From positions 17,584 through 81,583 of the forward strand of contig UBJR01000014.1 of the NCBI GenBank assembly GCA_900465675.1: 64,000 nt of DNA. Direction: 5' to 3'. Position 1 is the stretch's first letter, and the number at the start of each line of letters is the position of its first letter. Source of the DNA: Hyphomicrobiales bacterium. Its GTDB lineage: Bacteria; Pseudomonadota; Alphaproteobacteria; Rhizobiales; Rhizobiaceae. The notes beneath the pieces were generated by a model. That model had not been told where the DNA came from. It saw nothing but the letters and a program-made list of their open reading frames with translations, and did not search any database. This document shows positions 7,677-15,778 of this stretch, one piece after another. A program made the translations under genes and the position numbers.

Positions 7677-8702
7677 ATGCCTCACCATTTCCTCGTCAAG
7701 GATATCGCCTTCCAGGCCGGGCTCAGCACGGCGACCGTCGATCGGGTGCTGAACGGGCGGCCCGGAGTGCGCCGCCAGACCGAGCAGCGCGTCAAGGCGG
7801 CGATTGCCGAACTGGAAAAGCAGCAGGCGGGTGCCGAGGCAGCCAGCCGGAAGCTATCGATCGATATCGTCATGGAAACGCCGGAGCGGTTCAGCGATGC
7901 TGTCCGGGCCGCCTTCGAGGCGGAGGTCGCGACGCTGCTGCCGACCGTGTTCCGCTGCCGGTTCCACTTCGCCGAAGTCATGAGGCCGGCCGAGCTGGTG
8001 CAGCTGATCGATCGCATCCGGCTTCGCGGAACGCACGGCATCGTGCTGAAAGCGCCCGATGTGCCCGATGTCATTGCCGCCGTGCGGCGTGCCGACGAGG
8101 CAAAGATTCCTGTCGTCACGCTGGTCACCGATCTGCCGAACTCGCCGCGCGCGGCCTATGCCGGCGCCGACAACCGGGCGGCCGGGGAGACGGCTGCCTA
8201 TCTGATCGGCTCGCAGATGGGAGAGCGGCCGGGCCATGTGCTGGTAACGCTGTCAAGCGGACGGTTCAGGGGGGAGGAAGAGCGCGAAATCGGCTTTCGC
8301 CGCATCATCCGCGAGCGCTATCCGTCGATCGGGATCACCGAAATCAGCGAGGGACATGGGACGGATGCGGCGACGGGGACGCTGGCGGCCGAGGCGCTCG
8401 CAGCGAACCGGGCGATCGATGCCGTGTACTCGATCGGTGGCGGCAACCGGGCGGTGCTTGCCGCCTTCGAGGCGTCGGGGCGGCCGTTGCGGGTGTTTGT
8501 GGCGCATGATCTCGATGCCGATAATCGCACGCTGCTGGCAGCGGGCAAGATCAATTTCGTCCTGCACCATGATTTGCGCACCGATGCGCGCTCGGCTTTT
8601 CGCGCCATCCTCGACCGCTCCTCGAAGGCGCAGCGAAACGGCCACGGGCCGCTTTCGGCCGTCGAGATTATCACGCCGTTCAACATGCCATCCGGCGGGT
8701 GA
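7677..8702 (+). CDS. LacI-type transcriptional regulator
   Basis: A 341-residue regulator. Residues about 6-28 (VKDIAFQAGLSTATVDRVLNGR) form the LacI helix-turn-helix and hinge start, and the remainder is a periplasmic-binding-protein-like sensor. Segments such as GADNRAAGETAAYLIG and the IGGGNRAVLAAFE region match the type 4 sugar-binding fold seen in ribose/xylose-type sensors. GTG at 7671 is an alternative start in the same frame; neither has a strong ribosome-binding site. Divergence from the PhyH gene makes it the likely regulator of the PhyH-SDR-lactonase group. Confidence 0.88.
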   Translation: MPHHFLVKDIAFQAGLSTATVDRVLNGRPGVRRQTEQRVKAAIAELEKQQAGAEAASRKLSIDIVMETPERFSDAVRAAFEAEVATLLPTVFRCRFHFAEVMRPAELVQLIDRIRLRGTHGIVLKAPDVPDVIAAVRRADEAKIPVVTLVTDLPNSPRAAYAGADNRAAGETAAYLIGSQMGERPGHVLVTLSSGRFRGEEEREIGFRRIIRERYPSIGITEISEGHGTDAATGTLAAEALAANRAIDAVYSIGGGNRAVLAAFEASGRPLRVFVAHDLDADNRTLLAAGKINFVLHHDLRTDARSAFRAILDRSSKAQRNGHGPLSAVEIITPFNMPSGG

Positions 8703-8776
8703 CCGCCACTCTCTTGTTTTTCTTTCTCATGGGACGAAATCCGGATAGTTGTTGGCCGAACAGGGAGGTGGATGGC

Positions 8777-10000
8777 ATGGAATACAGCGACATTGGAACC
8801 ATCGCGACCTGGCTGACGGAACAGGGCTTGAAGGGCGCGACGGAGTCCGAGCTGCTCGACGGCTTCTGCATCGCCTGCCGTGACAAGGGTCTGCAGATCG
8901 ACCGCGGCATGGCGCTGATGGATACGCTGCATCCAGTTCACGAGGGACGCGCCTTTCGCTTTGACAGCGAGCAGGAGATCGAATCCGAATTCGAATATGG
9001 ACCGACCGGTGAGGGGGAAGCGCTGGAAAGCTGGAAGCGGTCCGCCTTCTATTATCTCTGGGCCGGCACCGAAAACGAGGTTCGCCGCCGTATTGGCTTC
9101 GGCGATCCCGCCGATTTCCAGATGCTGGAGAAGATGGCCGAGCTCGGCCATACCGATTACGTCGCGTTGATCCACCGCTTCGAGAAGGAAGGCACCATCG
9201 GCGAGATGGACTGTTTCTTCTCACATTTCTCGACGCGTCACCCGGAAGGCTTTTCGGACCATGATCTCGTCATCCTGCGCAAGCTGGTGCCGGTATTGGC
9301 GCTAGCGATCAAATGCATCGCGCTCGGCCGCATCGCCCGCACCATTGCCGAGGTCTATCTCGGGGAAGACGCGGCGCGTCAGGTGATGGAAGGCAAGATC
9401 AGCCGGGGCAAGTCGGAGCGGATTTCGGCGGCTCTCTGGTTCTCGGATCTGCTGAACTATACGAAGATTTCCGACAACGCTTCGCCGGAAGAGATCCTGC
9501 CGTTTCTGAACGAGTACAGCGAAGTGGTGATTTCGGCGATCCACGAGTCCGGCGGCAACGTTTTGAAGCTGATCGGCGATGGCGTGCTGGCGATCTTCAA
9601 GGGCGAGGATCCCTCGGAAGCCTGTTGCGCGGCGCTGAAGGCCGAACGGCTGCTTCGCGAAAAGCTCGCCAAGCTCAATGCGGCGCGCACGATCGATAGC
9701 CGGCCAACGACCGATGTCTATCTCGGCCTGCATATTGGCGATGTGTTCTACGGCAATATCGGCAGCCAGGAGCGGCTCGACTTCACCGTCATCGGCCCTG
9801 CCGTCAACGAGGTCAGCCGCATCGCCTCGATGTGCCGGTCGGTGGATTTTAACGTGCTGATCTCGTCAGAATTCGCCGATACGATCCCGAGCGAGGATCG
9901 CGCCGAACTCGCCTGCATCGGGCGATATGCGTTGCGCGGCGTCAAGCGCCCGCAGGCTCTTTATACGCTGGAGACTGCCTGGCTGGGCGCAGGCAACTAA
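8777..10000 (+). CDS. Class III adenylate/guanylate cyclase
   Basis: A 407-residue cytosolic protein starting at the ATG at 8777 behind GGGAGGTG. The catalytic domain covers about residues 214-400. Metal-binding aspartates fall at D224 (ALWFSDLLNYT) and D268 (KLIGDGVLAIF). The Lys264 position and the DFTVIG aspartate favour ATP as substrate, and the transition-state Asn and Arg are in GPAVNEVSRI. The first 200 residues match no sensor domain I can name; they contain a W-rich, acidic region and no membrane span. Rhizobia carry many such cyclases with diverse inputs. Its closest neighbours are unrelated by function. Confidence 0.9.
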   Translation: MEYSDIGTIATWLTEQGLKGATESELLDGFCIACRDKGLQIDRGMALMDTLHPVHEGRAFRFDSEQEIESEFEYGPTGEGEALESWKRSAFYYLWAGTENEVRRRIGFGDPADFQMLEKMAELGHTDYVALIHRFEKEGTIGEMDCFFSHFSTRHPEGFSDHDLVILRKLVPVLALAIKCIALGRIARTIAEVYLGEDAARQVMEGKISRGKSERISAALWFSDLLNYTKISDNASPEEILPFLNEYSEVVISAIHESGGNVLKLIGDGVLAIFKGEDPSEACCAALKAERLLREKLAKLNAARTIDSRPTTDVYLGLHIGDVFYGNIGSQERLDFTVIGPAVNEVSRIASMCRSVDFNVLISSEFADTIPSEDRAELACIGRYALRGVKRPQALYTLETAWLGAGN

Positions 10001-10021
10001 CGGCGCAATTTTGGCGCCGTT
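9999..10021 (+). terminator. Hairpin after the cyclase gene, weak terminator
   Basis: AACGGCGC and GCGCCGTT pair around a seven-base loop and overlap the stop codon of the cyclase gene. No T tract follows, so termination would be weak or Rho-assisted. Confidence 0.3.
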
Positions 10022-10052
10022 GCCTGGCACCTGTCACCGTTCCGGAAAGCAG

Positions 10053-10074
10053 AAGGGCCGCTTTCGCGGCCCTT
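10053..10074. terminator. Hairpin between convergent cyclase and dgoD
   Basis: AAGGGCCGC and GCGGCCCTT form a nine-pair stem with a four-base TTTC loop, just beyond the dgoD stop. The position between convergent genes suits a bidirectional transcript end, but neither side has a good T run. Confidence 0.4.
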
Positions 10075-10080
10075 GCCATC

Positions 10081-11229
10081 TTACCATTCAGCGAAGCTGC
10101 CATCTTCGTGGCGCCAGATCGGGTTGCGCCAGCGGTGGCCTTCCTTGGCGCGCTCGATGACGTAGGCTTCGTCCACCTCGATGCCGAGGCCCGGTCCCTG
10201 CGGGATGGACACGAAACCATCGGCATACTGGAACACCTCCTTGTTGGCGATGTAATCGAGAATGTCGTTGCCCTTGTTGTAGTGGATGCCGAGGCTTTGT
10301 TCCTGGATGAAGGCGTTGTAGCTGATCGCATCGACCTGCAGGCAGGCGGCAAGTGCGATCGGGCCGAGCGGGCAATGCGGGGCGAGCGCCACGTCATAGG
10401 CTTCGGCCATCGAGGCGATCTTGCGGCATTCGGTGATGCCGCCGGCATGGGAGAGATCCGGCTGGATGATATCGACATAGCCGTCTGTCAGAACCGACTT
10501 GAAGTCCCAGCGCGAATAGAGCCGCTCGCCGAGCGCGATCGGCGTCGAGCAATGGTTGGCGATTTCCTTCAGCGTTTCGCGGTGTTCCGAGAGCACCGGT
10601 TCCTCGATGAACATCAGCTTGTAGGGCTCGAGTTCCTTGGCGAGCACCTTGGCCATCGGCTTGTGGACGCGGCCGTGGAAATCGACGCCGATGCCGATAT
10701 GCGGGCCTATCGCTTCGCGGATAGTGGCGATGGTCTCGACGGCGCGATCGATCTTTTCGTTGGAATCGACGATCTGCATTTCCTCGCAGCCGTTGAGCTT
10801 GATCGCTTTGAAGCCACGGGCGACGACGTCCTTGGCGTTGCGGGCAACGTCGGAGGGGCGGTCGCCGCCGATCCAGGAATAGACCTTGATGCGGTCGCGC
10901 ACCTGGCCGCCGAGGAGCGAGTGGATGGGCTGGCCGAGCGCCTTGCCCTTGATGTCCCACAGCGCCTGGTCGATGCCCGAAATCGCGCTCATGTGGACGG
11001 CGCCGCCGCGGTAGAAGCCGCCGCGATACATGACCGTCCAGTGATCTTCGATCAAAAAAGGATCCTTGCCGACGAGATAATCGGCCAGCTCGTGGACGGC
11101 GGCCTCGACCGTCAGCGCGCGTCCTTCGACCACCGGTTCGCCCCAGCCGACGACACCCTCATCCGTCTCGATCTTCAGAAACAGCCAGCGCGGCGGAACG
11201 ATGTAGGTCGTGAGCTTGGTGATCTTCAT
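10081..11229 (-). CDS. dgoD: D-galactonate dehydratase
   Basis: A 382-residue enolase-superfamily enzyme closely similar to E. coli DgoD over the whole length (start MKITKLTTY, then KIETDEGVVGWGEP). The residues expected for this family fall at the same numbers as in the E. coli enzyme: D183, E209 and E235 as Mg ligands and H185 and H285 as acid-base residues (GVDFHGRV, APHCPLG). It converts D-galactonate to 2-keto-3-deoxy-D-galactonate in the De Ley-Doudoroff route. Its FadR-type regulator lies directly upstream on the same strand. The kinase (dgoK) and aldolase (dgoA) are not in this window. Confidence 0.95.
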   Translation of the reverse strand: MKITKLTTYIVPPRWLFLKIETDEGVVGWGEPVVEGRALTVEAAVHELADYLVGKDPFLIEDHWTVMYRGGFYRGGAVHMSAISGIDQALWDIKGKALGQPIHSLLGGQVRDRIKVYSWIGGDRPSDVARNAKDVVARGFKAIKLNGCEEMQIVDSNEKIDRAVETIATIREAIGPHIGIGVDFHGRVHKPMAKVLAKELEPYKLMFIEEPVLSEHRETLKEIANHCSTPIALGERLYSRWDFKSVLTDGYVDIIQPDLSHAGGITECRKIASMAEAYDVALAPHCPLGPIALAACLQVDAISYNAFIQEQSLGIHYNKGNDILDYIANKEVFQYADGFVSIPQGPGLGIEVDEAYVIERAKEGHRWRNPIWRHEDGSFAEW

Positions 11230-11284
11230 GGAGTCGGGCTTTCATTCTTCTCGTGTTGCGTCTGCGGCGGTGCCGCCTGTCTGT

Positions 11285-12040
11285 TTACTTGGTCCGGCCG
11301 ATCGCCTTTTCGGCGGCAGCGAGATCGCGCACGGCCAGATCCAGCATGCGATTGGCGCATTCACGTGCCTTGGCGCGGTTGCGCAGCCTCAGCGCCTCGA
11401 CAAGCTCGCCATGCACGGCAACGGCGTCCTCGCGGCTTTCGACGGCAATGTTCGAGGCATGCAGCGCATATTTCAGCGCGGCATGGATGGCGCTGAGCAG
11501 GCGGCGGAAGACCTGGTTATGGCTCGCCTTGAGAAGCACGGCATGGAAGGTCACGTCGGCGTCGGTGAAGGCTTCGGGATCGCCGGCGGAATCCCGCATC
11601 TGGCGCCAGGCGCTGTCGAGATCGGCGATTTCCTGGGTGGTTGCCCGTTCGGCGGCATATTCCGCGGCTGCCGGTTCGATCGTGCGGCGCGCTTCCAGAA
11701 TGCAGCCGAGCAGATCGAAGTCCTTGATATAGGGACCCATCCATTCGAGCACTTCGGCGTCGATGATATTCCAGTCGTCGCGGTCGCAAACCGAGGTGCC
11801 GATCCGCGGCTTGCCGCGCACCAGCCCCTTGGATTCCAGCACCTTGAGGGATTCGCGAATCACGGTGCGGCTGACGCCATAGAGCTCGCAGAGATCGTTT
11901 TCGCGCGGCAAAGGCGATCCGGCCGGATAGCGCTCGGAGAAGATGTCCTCGGCCATGGCAGCTGTCACATTCTTGCGGACGCGCGGACGGCTTCCGATGC
12001 GCGGATTTGCATCCCCACTCTGCTGCTCGATGGAATCCAA
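11285..12040 (-). CDS. FadR/GntR-family regulator, DgoR-like
   Basis: A 251-residue regulator with an N-terminal winged helix-turn-helix (residues about 22-80, GSPLPRENDLCELYGVSRTV) and a C-terminal FCD ligand domain whose metal-site histidines include those in DVTFHAVL and AVHGELVEAL. The start appears to be the TTG at 12040, seven bases after GGAG; no upstream ATG is available and the next ATG lies within the DNA-binding domain. It is upstream of dgoD on the same strand and divergent from araF, so it probably senses a galactonate-like acid and controls both directions. Confidence 0.88.
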   Translation of the reverse strand: MDSIEQQSGDANPRIGSRPRVRKNVTAAMAEDIFSERYPAGSPLPRENDLCELYGVSRTVIRESLKVLESKGLVRGKPRIGTSVCDRDDWNIIDAEVLEWMGPYIKDFDLLGCILEARRTIEPAAAEYAAERATTQEIADLDSAWRQMRDSAGDPEAFTDADVTFHAVLLKASHNQVFRRLLSAIHAALKYALHASNIAVESREDAVAVHGELVEALRLRNRAKARECANRMLDLAVRDLAAAEKAIGRTK

Positions 12041-12150
12041 ATGACTTCTCCGCTTTCCCTTGCCCGCGAAGCAAACCGAACCGTCTTAGCCGAATTCGAT
12101 TTCCTTTGCGACGGCTCCTCCCGGCACGCTTGATATTATCTTATTATTCC

Positions 12151-12187
12151 AATCATCATACAAGGGCAATTGACTGGTATGATGATT
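12151..12187. promoter_or_regulatory. Long inverted repeat, candidate FadR-type operator
   Basis: AATCATCATAC (12151-12161) is matched perfectly by GTATGATGATT (12177-12187) across a 15-base spacer. It lies in the 211-base divergent promoter region between the FadR-type regulator and araF. A TTGACT at 12170-12175 inside the repeat could serve as the -35 of araF, with TTTAAT nearby as a poor -10. The symmetry and overlap with the promoter suggest repression by the adjacent regulator. Confidence 0.55.
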
Positions 12188-12251
12188 TAATTTAATTCTA
12201 GCGCACTGCCTGGGAGGCAGATGCTCATTTTTGAGAGTTAGGGAGAGAGAC

Positions 12252-13235
12252 ATGCGCTTGTTCAAAGCAGCCATCCTGGCTGGCACATTTGCCATTCTGG
12301 CCGCCGGCTCCGCCTTTGCCGAAGACGTCAAGATCGGCTTCATCGTCAAGCAGCCGGAAGAGCCGTGGTTCCAGGACGAATGGAAGTTCGCCGACCAGGC
12401 TGCCAAGGAAAAGGGCTTCACGGTCGTCAAGATCGGCGCCGAAGATGGTGAGAAGGTTCAGTCGGCGATCGACAATCTTGGCGCCCAGGGCGCTCAGGGC
12501 TTCATCGTCTGCACGCCTGACGTCAAGCTCGGCCCCGGCATCGTCGCCAAGGCTGCCGCCAACCAGCTCAAGGTCATGACCGTCGACGACCGCCTGGTCG
12601 ATGCCGATGGCAAGCCGCTGGAAGATGTTCCGCATATGGGTATCTCAGCCACCAAGATCGGCGAGACTGTCGGTCAGGCTCTGGTCGATGAGATCAAGAA
12701 GCGCGGCTGGGACATGAAGAATGTCGGCGCAATCCGCGTTTCCTACGACCAGCTGCCGACCGCTGTTGACCGCGTCGAAGGCGCGATTTCGGTTCTGAAG
12801 ACCGCCGGCTTCCCGGCTGAAAACATCTTCGATGCGCCGCAGGCCAAGACTGATACGGAAGCTGCTCTGAACGCGGCGACGACCGTTCTCAACAAGCATG
12901 CCGACGTGAAGTACTGGGTCGCGTTCGGTCTCAATGACGAAGCCGTTCTAGGCGCGGTCCGCGCATCGGAATCGGTCGGTATCGCTGCCGACCACGTGAT
13001 CGGGGTTGGCATCGGTGGCGCAGACTCGGCGATCAACGAGTTCAAGAAGCCTGCCGCAACCGGCTTCTTCGGCACCGTCATCATCTCGCCGAAGCGTCAT
13101 GGCTACGAAACCGCCATGAACATGTACGACTGGATCGCCAACGGCAAGGAACCGGCCAAGCTGACGCTGACCTCCGGTTCGCTGGCACTGCGCGGCGACT
13201 ATGAAAAGGTTCGCAAGGACCTCGGCATCGAATAA
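12252..13235 (+). CDS. araF: L-arabinose-type sugar ABC transporter binding protein
   Basis: A 327-residue periplasmic protein with a signal peptide ending near residue 23 (AGSAFA-ED). The mature part aligns by eye with E. coli AraF (IGFIVKQPEEPWFQDEWKFA, then ATKIGETVG and GLNDEAVLG). AraF binds L-arabinose and also D-galactose, and this second ligand is attractive because dgoD lies next door. The ATG at 12252 follows GGGAGAGAGAC. The gene heads araFGH and is followed by a hairpin. The family is secure; the preferred sugar is not. Confidence 0.92.
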   Translation: MRLFKAAILAGTFAILAAGSAFAEDVKIGFIVKQPEEPWFQDEWKFADQAAKEKGFTVVKIGAEDGEKVQSAIDNLGAQGAQGFIVCTPDVKLGPGIVAKAAANQLKVMTVDDRLVDADGKPLEDVPHMGISATKIGETVGQALVDEIKKRGWDMKNVGAIRVSYDQLPTAVDRVEGAISVLKTAGFPAENIFDAPQAKTDTEAALNAATTVLNKHADVKYWVAFGLNDEAVLGAVRASESVGIAADHVIGVGIGGADSAINEFKKPAATGFFGTVIISPKRHGYETAMNMYDWIANGKEPAKLTLTSGSLALRGDYEKVRKDLGIE

Positions 13236-13259
13236 TCATCCTCCCAAGGTGATTTTAAT

Positions 13260-13290
13260 CCCGGCGGCGCATGTCTGCCGCCGGGCTCTT
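13260..13290 (+). terminator. Hairpin between araF and araG, likely partial terminator
   Basis: CCCGGCGGC (13260-13268) pairs perfectly with GCCGCCGGG (13277-13285) around an eight-base loop, followed by CTCTTTCTC. It lies directly after the binding-protein gene and before the ATPase gene. Such intercistronic hairpins in sugar operons protect the upstream message or reduce downstream expression. Confidence 0.6.
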
Positions 13291-13306
13291 TCTCGATGGA
13301 GCGATG

Positions 13307-14812
13307 ATGGCTTTCCTCGAATTCAAGACCATTTCCAAAGGCTATCCGGGCGTGCAGGCGCTCTCCAATGTCTCGTTCGGTGTCGAAAAGGGCGCTGTCC
13401 ATGGGCTGATGGGTGAGAACGGCGCCGGCAAGTCGACGTTGATCCGGATCCTCTCGGGCGATCAGTCGGCCGATGAGGGCACGATCGTCATCGATGGTGA
13501 GGAGCAGAAATACAGCTCCGTCCGCGATGCCTTTAACGCCGGCGTTATCGTCATCCACCAGGAACTTCAGCTCGTTCCCGAACTGACTGTTGCCGAAAAC
13601 CTATGGCTCGGACGCTTCCCGGGCAAGGCCGGGGTCATCGACAGCAAGACGCTGATCGAGACGGTGCGCGCCAGGCTCGATGATATCGGCATCGATGTCG
13701 ATCCTTCGGCAAAGGTTGCGACGCTGTCGATTGGTGCCCGCCAGATGGTGGAGATCGCCAAGGCTGTGATGCTCGACGCGCGGGTAATCGCGCTCGATGA
13801 GCCGACATCTTCGCTGTCGTCGCGTGAAAGCGAGATCCTCTTTTCGCTGATCGAGAAGCTGAAGTCCAAAGGCACTGTCATTCTCTATGTCTCGCACCGG
13901 CTGGACGAAATCTTCCGGCTTTGCGACAGCCTGACCGTTTTGCGTGACGGCAAGCTCGCGGCCCATCATCCAAAAGTCGCCGATACGACGCGCGACCAGA
14001 TCATCGCCGAGATGGTCGGGCGCGAGATCAGCAATATCTGGGGCTGGCGCGAGAGGCTACTTGGCGACGTCAGGCTGGAGGTCAAGAACCTCTCCGGCTC
14101 GAAGCTACGCAACCCGATCAGCTTCTCTGTCCGTCAGGGCGAGATCCTCGGCTTTTTCGGCCTTATTGGGGCGGGGCGTAGTGAAATGGCGCGGTTACTC
14201 TATGGCGCCGACCACCGGCATCAGGGCGCGGTGACGATCGACGGCGTTGCCGTCTCGCCCAACAATCCCAAGGCGGCGATCAATGCCGGCATGGTTCTCT
14301 GCCCTGAGGATCGCAAGTTCGACGGGATCATCCAGGGACGGTCGATCCAGGAAAATATCGCGATTTCCTCGCGCCGCCACTTCTCGCCCTTCGGTGTGCT
14401 GAACCCGAAGAAGGAAGCGTCGGTCGCCGATCAATTCATCGCCAAGCTTCGGGTGCGCACGCCGTCGCGCAAGCAGGACATCATCAATCTGTCGGGTGGC
14501 AACCAGCAGAAGGTCATCCTTGGCCGCTGGCTTTCGGAACAGGGCGTCAAGGTCCTCGTCATCGACGAGCCGACACGCGGCATCGATGTCGGCGCCAAGT
14601 CCGAGATCTACGAAATCCTCTATGAGCTTGCGGCCGGTGGCATGGCGATCGTCGTCATCTCCAGCGAATTGCCTGAGGTGATGGGTATTTCGGATCGCAT
14701 CATGGTCATGTGCCAGGGCCGCGTTGCCGCCAATGTCGCACGCGCCGATTTCGACGAACGCAGCATTCTGACCGCGGCCCTGCCCGACAAGAATGCCGCC
14801 GGCACAATCTAA
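13307..14812 (+). CDS. araG: L-arabinose-type ABC transporter ATPase with two ABC domains
   Basis: About 501 residues with duplicated ATPase domains. Domain 1 has Walker A GENGAGKST near 35, signature LSIGARQM and Walker B VIALDEPTSS. Domain 2 has the degenerate A site GLIGAGRSE usual in this family, a proper LSGGNQQK signature and VLVIDEPTRGID. Two ATGs adjoin at 13304 and 13307; the second is better spaced from GGAG at 13298-13301. The sequence follows E. coli AraG throughout, including the segment ISNIWGW near the domain junction. It works with AraF and AraH. Confidence 0.93.
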   Translation: MAFLEFKTISKGYPGVQALSNVSFGVEKGAVHGLMGENGAGKSTLIRILSGDQSADEGTIVIDGEEQKYSSVRDAFNAGVIVIHQELQLVPELTVAENLWLGRFPGKAGVIDSKTLIETVRARLDDIGIDVDPSAKVATLSIGARQMVEIAKAVMLDARVIALDEPTSSLSSRESEILFSLIEKLKSKGTVILYVSHRLDEIFRLCDSLTVLRDGKLAAHHPKVADTTRDQIIAEMVGREISNIWGWRERLLGDVRLEVKNLSGSKLRNPISFSVRQGEILGFFGLIGAGRSEMARLLYGADHRHQGAVTIDGVAVSPNNPKAAINAGMVLCPEDRKFDGIIQGRSIQENIAISSRRHFSPFGVLNPKKEASVADQFIAKLRVRTPSRKQDIINLSGGNQQKVILGRWLSEQGVKVLVIDEPTRGIDVGAKSEIYEILYELAAGGMAIVVISSELPEVMGISDRIMVMCQGRVAANVARADFDERSILTAALPDKNAAGTI

Positions 14813-14827
14813 TTCAGGAACAGCACG

Positions 14828-15778
14828 ATGAACTCGTTGAAAAAAATCCTTCTCGGCGAACAGGGCCTCGTGGTGATCTTCGCCATTGCCTTCGTCATCG
14901 TCTCGATCTTTGTTCCGAGCTTCCTGACGGAACGCAACATGCTCGGCCTGCTGCAGTCGGTGGTCACCATCGGCATCGTTGCCTGCACGATGATGTTCTG
15001 CCTGGCGTCGCGCGACTTCGATCTGTCCGTCGGCTCAACGGTCGCCTTCTCCGGCATGATCGCGGTCATGGTGTCGAATTCGACCGGCTCGATCCCGCTC
15101 GGCCTGCTGGCGGCGCTGATCTGCGGCAGCATCGTCGGGGTCATCAATGGCGTGGTCATCGCCAAGTTCCGCATCAATGCGCTGATCACCACGCTGGCAA
15201 CGATGCAGATCGTTCGCGGCTTCGCGCTGATTGCGTCGGATGGCCGTGCTGTTGGGATCAACGATCCTTCTTTCTACCAGCTGGCGCTGTCGCGTTTCCT
15301 GACGGTGCCGACGCCGATCTGGATCATGATCGCGCTGTTCATCGTCTTCGGCTTCGTGCTGAACCGCACGGTCTTCGGCAAGAACACGCTCGCCATCGGC
15401 GGCAATCCGGAAGCCTCACGCCTTGCCGGCGTCAACGTCGTCAACATGCGCATCTGGATCTTTGCGCTGCAGGGTCTGGTCTGCGCCATCGCCGGTATTC
15501 TGCTTGCCTCACGCATCACCTCCGGTCAGCCGAACGCGGCGACCGGGCTTGAGCTTTCGGTCATCTCCGCCTGCGTCCTCGGCGGCGTGTCGCTGGCCGG
15601 TGGGCGTGCGGCGATGACCGGTGTCATTGTCGGCGTGCTGATCATGGGGATTGCCGAAAACGTCATGAACCTGCTGAACATTCAGGCCTTCTACCAGTAT
15701 GTCGTGCGCGGCCTGATCCTGCTGATTGCCGTGCTGCTCGATAATCTGAGATCGTCGGCGGCCGGACGGCGCGGGTGA
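14828..15778 (+). CDS. araH: L-arabinose-type ABC transporter permease
   Basis: A 316-residue, very hydrophobic membrane protein of the ribose/arabinose permease family (BPD_transp_2). The conserved ASRDFDLSVGSTVAFSGM segment lies near residue 57, and the family loop AIGGNPEASRLAGV near 190 contacts the ATPase. It starts 15 bases after araG. The 3' end overlaps the next gene by four bases if that gene uses its GTG, which suggests translational coupling. Confidence 0.93.
   Translation: MNSLKKILLGEQGLVVIFAIAFVIVSIFVPSFLTERNMLGLLQSVVTIGIVACTMMFCLASRDFDLSVGSTVAFSGMIAVMVSNSTGSIPLGLLAALICGSIVGVINGVVIAKFRINALITTLATMQIVRGFALIASDGRAVGINDPSFYQLALSRFLTVPTPIWIMIALFIVFGFVLNRTVFGKNTLAIGGNPEASRLAGVNVVNMRIWIFALQGLVCAIAGILLASRITSGQPNAATGLELSVISACVLGGVSLAGGRAAMTGVIVGVLIMGIAENVMNLLNIQAFYQYVVRGLILLIAVLLDNLRSSAAGRRG

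Noticed and set aside
10108..11496. A 462-codon plus-strand frame over dgoD
   Set aside because: dgoD has catalytic residues at the expected positions on the minus strand, so this is a shadow frame.
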